From Halorarum halophilum (GTDB lineage Archaea > Halobacteriota > Halobacteria > Halobacteriales > Haloferacaceae), in NCBI RefSeq assembly GCF_013401515.1, contig NZ_CP058529.1, forward strand, positions 868,001-932,000: DNA of 64,000 bases. Reading direction: 5' to 3'. The notes below the pieces were generated by a model that did not search any database, was not told the DNA's origin, and saw only the letters and a list, made by a program, of their open reading frames with translations. Each line of letters begins with the position of its first letter. The first letter of the stretch is position 1. Shown piece by piece: positions 61,343 through 64,000 of this stretch. The position numbers were made by a program, and so were the translations under genes.

Positions 61343-62164
61343 CTATTCCCGACGCTCCCGATAGTCCGGCAGGGTGTCGTCCTGCAGCACCGCCGTCCGC
61401 CCGCCGTCGACTGTCAGGTTCGCGCCGGTGACGAACCCGGCCTCGTCGCTCGCGAGGAACGCGACCGCGGCGGCGACGTCCTCGGGCCTGCCGATGCGTC
61501 CCGTCGGGTGGATGCTCGCAAGCTCCTCGCGGCGCTCCACGGACATCTCCCCGGTCGTCCGGTCGACCGCGACGAGGCCGGGGTCGACGGAGTTCACGCG
61601 CACGTTCGGCCCGAAGTCGAGCGCCATCGCCCGCGTCATCCCGTCGACGCCGGCCTTGACGGCGTTGTACGGAAACATCCCCGGCGTGGTCGCGTGGGCG
61701 TGGTTCGATGACACGTTCACGATCGCACCCTCGTCGACGTACTCGCGGGCGTGTTTGGCACAGAGCCAGTACGAGCGGAGGTCGGTCTCCAAGACGGACT
61801 CCCAGTCGTCCATGGTCGCCTCGTCGGCAGCAGTGGTCGTCTCCACGCCCGCGTTGTTCACGAGGACGTCCAGCCCGCCATAGCGCTCGGAAGTCGCCTC
61901 GAACAGCGCCGCGATGTCGTCGGGATCGCGCAGGTCCGCCCGGACGAAGACGGCGTCCCCGCCGACGTCCTCGACGTCCTCGACGGTCGCGCGTCCGGAC
62001 TCCTCGGAGCGTCCGGTGACGACGACGTTCGCCCCTTCCGCCGCGAGTCGGCGCGCGATCTCGGCGCCGATGCCGCGGGTCGAGCCGGTGACGACGGCGG
62101 TCCTGTCGCGGAATCGGGAGGGGAGCCGCTTCGCCTCGATGGCTGAGTTGTCGATGCTGGTCAT
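61343..62164 (-). CDS. SDR family oxidoreductase
   Basis: The 273-aa dehydrogenase has TGSTRGIGAEIARRL (NAD(P) binding), NNAG, the Ser of NVSSNHAH and the YxxxK motif YNAVK of classical SDRs. The C-terminus GFVTGANLTVDGGRT is usual. It lies downstream of and parallel to D-galactonate dehydratase. The likely substrate is a sugar or sugar acid (for example an aldose oxidised to a lactone), an inference from context. Confidence 0.88.
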   Translation of the reverse strand: MTSIDNSAIEAKRLPSRFRDRTAVVTGSTRGIGAEIARRLAAEGANVVVTGRSEESGRATVEDVEDVGGDAVFVRADLRDPDDIAALFEATSERYGGLDVLVNNAGVETTTAADEATMDDWESVLETDLRSYWLCAKHAREYVDEGAIVNVSSNHAHATTPGMFPYNAVKAGVDGMTRAMALDFGPNVRVNSVDPGLVAVDRTTGEMSVERREELASIHPTGRIGRPEDVAAAVAFLASDEAGFVTGANLTVDGGRTAVLQDDTLPDYRERRE

Positions 62165-62588
62165 TCGATGTGTTTTCTATCGGTTGCAAGGGACTTCAGG
62201 TCTGGTGCGAATGGGACACTGTCCGTTGGGACGTCGTTATCGCCGATCGGAGCGGTTCGAAAGCCCCCGGCGTCTCGGCTCCTTTCAATCCCGCACCCTG
62301 GACGGTCGGTCGCCATTGCGCCCTGTCCCCAGTCCTCCCGGCGGGCGCGGCTCCCGATGCCTGACGGCGCCGCTCGCGTTCGCGCCCGCCGCATCCCCCT
62401 GACCGTCGATCTGCAAACGCTCAGTGGGGACTACCAGCAGCGTGCACGTTCGGTAGTCGGGGTCGCGTCACTTCGCCGGAATCCGGCAGGGTGGGAATGG
62501 AAGGGGCCGCGGGGGCTTCCACGATCGTCAGCGCGTCAGCGGTCGCAGAGCGAGAAGGAGAAACGCGGGATGCGTCGACGACCCGTAA
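62165..62588. other. Intergenic region between dgoD and the SDR gene
   Basis: In 424 bases I find no gene, RNA or clear repeat. The SDR promoter should lie in it just upstream of 62164, but no strong TATA box is obvious. Confidence 0.4.
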
Positions 62589-63737
62589 TCACCACTCCGT
62601 CACGGACCCATCGGGACGGCGCCACACAGGGTTGTGCCAGTCGTCGTGGCCGTCGCGCTCCTCCAGCACGTCCCGGTCCACCTCGATGCCCAGCCCCGGG
62701 CCGTCGGGAATCGGAACGTAGCCGTCCTCGTACTCGAACACGGAGGGGTCCGCCAGGTAATCGAGCACGTTGCTCGTCTCGTTGTAGTGGATGTCGAGGC
62801 TCTGCTCCTGGATCAGGGCGTTCGGCGCGACGGCGTCGAGCTGGAGGCAGGAGGCGAGCGCGACCGGCCCGAGCGGGCAGTGGGGTGCGACCGACACGTC
62901 GTAGGCGCCCGCCATCGCGGCGATGCGCTGGACCTCGGTGATGCCGCCGGCGTGCGAGAGGTCCGGCTGGATGACGTCCACGGCGTTCTCCTCGAGGATC
63001 CGCTTGAAGTCCGTCCGGTGGAACATCCGCTCGCCGGTGGCGATCGGGATGGAGGTCGACGCGGCGATGTCCGCGAGCGCGTCGTCGTGCTCCGGGAGGA
63101 CCGGCTCCTCGACGAAGAACGGCTCGTACGGTTCGAGGGCGGCGACCAGTTGCTTCGCGGCCGTCTTGGTCGCCCGGCCGTGGAAGTCGACGCCGATGTC
63201 GACCTCGGGACCGACCGCCTCGCGGACCGTCCGGAGGCGCTCGGCGGCCTGTTCGATCGCCGCTGGGGACTCGACGCGCTCCAGTTCCGGCGTCCCGTTC
63301 ATCTTCAGGGCGGTGAAGCCGGCGTCGACCTTCTCGCGGGCCGCCTCGGCGACGCCCTCTGGCCTGTCGCCGCCGACCCACTGGTACACCCGGACCCTGT
63401 CGCGGACCGGCCCGCCGAGGAGCTGGTGGACGGGCGCGCCGAGGTGCTTGCCCTTGATGTCCCACAGCGCCTGGTCGATGCCGGCGATGGCGGACATGAG
63501 CACCGGGCCGCCGCGGTAGAACCCGCCGCGGTAGAGCCGTTCCCAGTGGTCCGCGACGGGGAGGGGGTCCTCGCCGAGCAGGTAGTCGTCCATCAGCTCT
63601 GAGACCGCCTCCTTCACGGTCCGGGCCCGCCCCTCGACGACGGGTTCGCCCCAGCCGACCGTGCCGTCGTCGGTCTCGATGCGGAGGAACAGCCAGCGCG
63701 GCGGCACCGCGTACAGGTCGTAGTCGACGATTCGCAT
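62589..63737 (-). CDS. dgoD: D-galactonate dehydratase
   Basis: This enolase-superfamily enzyme dehydrates D-galactonate to 2-keto-3-deoxy-galactonate. The 382-aa protein equals the E. coli DgoD length and shares its signature blocks: VPPRWLFLRIETDDG, RGGFYRGGPVLMSAIAGID, DFHGRATK (metal ligand D184, catalytic H186), FFVEEPVLPE (E210), GERMF (E236) and APHCPLGP (catalytic H286). The C-terminus NPVWRRPDGSVTEW also matches. Oriented with the SDR gene. 2-Keto-3-deoxy-sugar kinase or aldolase genes are not in the window. Confidence 0.93.
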   Translation of the reverse strand: MRIVDYDLYAVPPRWLFLRIETDDGTVGWGEPVVEGRARTVKEAVSELMDDYLLGEDPLPVADHWERLYRGGFYRGGPVLMSAIAGIDQALWDIKGKHLGAPVHQLLGGPVRDRVRVYQWVGGDRPEGVAEAAREKVDAGFTALKMNGTPELERVESPAAIEQAAERLRTVREAVGPEVDIGVDFHGRATKTAAKQLVAALEPYEPFFVEEPVLPEHDDALADIAASTSIPIATGERMFHRTDFKRILEENAVDVIQPDLSHAGGITEVQRIAAMAGAYDVSVAPHCPLGPVALASCLQLDAVAPNALIQEQSLDIHYNETSNVLDYLADPSVFEYEDGYVPIPDGPGLGIEVDRDVLEERDGHDDWHNPVWRRPDGSVTEW

Positions 63738-63774
63738 ACGCGCCGGGACGGAACCGACCACCAAAAGGCCGCCG

Positions 63775-64000
63775 TCACCGGAACGCGACGCCGACCGCCG
63801 GCGAGGGGTCCGCATCGTCGGCGGTGACGCGTCGGTACCGCGGGTCGTCCCCGCCCCCGCCGGGTTCGACCGCGAACACGCGGATCTCGACAACCAGCCG
63901 ACCGCGGTCCGGGAACGTCGCGCGGACGACCGGCCCGGTCGCGGTCACGACGACGTACGGCGGGGCGGCCACCGGCTCCGCCGGCAACGACGTCCCCAGC
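63775..64000 (-). CDS. Partial CDS of unknown function (5' end beyond window)
   Basis: The frame is open to the window edge and stops at 63775. About 75 residues of its C-terminus are visible. They show a VVVTATGPVVRATF strand pattern followed by a Gly-rich, acidic end. No domain is recognisable. It lies just upstream of dgoD on the same strand, so it may belong to the same operon. Confidence 0.5.
   Translation of the reverse strand, partial: LGTSLPAEPVAAPPYVVVTATGPVVRATFPDRGRLVVEIRVFAVEPGGGGDDPRYRRVTADDADPSPAVGVAFR

Noticed and set aside
62280-62310. A CRISPR-like sequence (CTTTCAATCCC)
   Set aside because: A single occurrence; there are no regularly spaced repeats in the window.

Overview
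The window looks like a chromosomal piece of a haloarchaeon (class Halobacteria). The host DNA is GC-rich with strong G/C third-position bias. The proteins are very acidic (DUF5786-type, HalOD1, Asp/Glu-rich tails). Many genes have a TATA-like box about 25-30 bp before the start codon, as expected of leaderless haloarchaeal transcripts. Archaeal markers include fibrillarin (flpA), Nop5, archaeal-type CoaD and TFIIB-like cyclin-box proteins.

Layout. 1-1,977: a PAS histidine kinase cut by the window edge and a DUF4336 protein. 1,978-11,478: a clearly AT-richer integrative element bounded by a perfect 52-bp direct repeat of the 3' end of tRNA-Leu(UAG). The intact tRNA and the tyrosine integrase lie at the right end. 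The element carries a Dam-type methylase convergent with an Mrr-type nuclease, a small zinc-protein operon facing a winged-helix regulator with tandem promoter repeats, an unrecognised 255-aa protein followed by 14-bp-spaced iterons, and a three-gene cassette (PH-SHOCT protein, serine-rich protein, DUF6338-like membrane protein). That cassette is flanked by two 55-bp direct repeats exactly 2,000 bp apart. No virion, spike or packaging gene is visible.

11,595-24,256: host core genes. These are coaD, gshA (gamma-glutamylcysteine synthesis), the flpA-nop5 operon of the C/D-box RNP, a class V aminotransferase, an MFS transporter, a thioesterase, a PPOX protein, tRNA-Lys and a TrkA-N/DHH fusion. 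A truncated CDP-glycerol transferase and a duplicated tRNA-Lys 3' end mark older rearrangements. 24,321-30,340: a lactate/glycolate oxidation locus with lutB-lutC-like genes divergent from a 1,032-aa FAD/Fe-S oxidoreductase. 30,428-36,112: an aminotransferase, a DUF123 protein, ogt, an Mrr-like protein and an MrfA-like helicase (DNA repair). 36,287-40,692: a complete sugar ABC importer. 41,281-44,665: a lipoprotein, msrA, regulators, tRNA-Thr and an acetyltransferase.

44,826-49,371: a livHMGF branched-chain amino acid type ABC transporter without a binding protein, followed by a palindrome-rich non-coding stretch. 49,946-53,950: a small regulator and sdhCDBA (succinate dehydrogenase). 54,164-57,892: a two-domain VOC protein, then an AstE-like deacylase divergent from a RimK ligase fused to a RimB-like protease domain. 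58,077-60,799: a DNA glycosylase and a beta-oxidation fusion enzyme. 61,343-63,737: an SDR dehydrogenase and D-galactonate dehydratase, suggesting sugar-acid catabolism. A partial unknown gene runs off the right edge.

The most promising place for an undescribed system is the integrative element, especially the repeat-flanked cassette and the iteron region. The RimK-RimB fusion facing an AstE-type hydrolase is the most interesting host locus.
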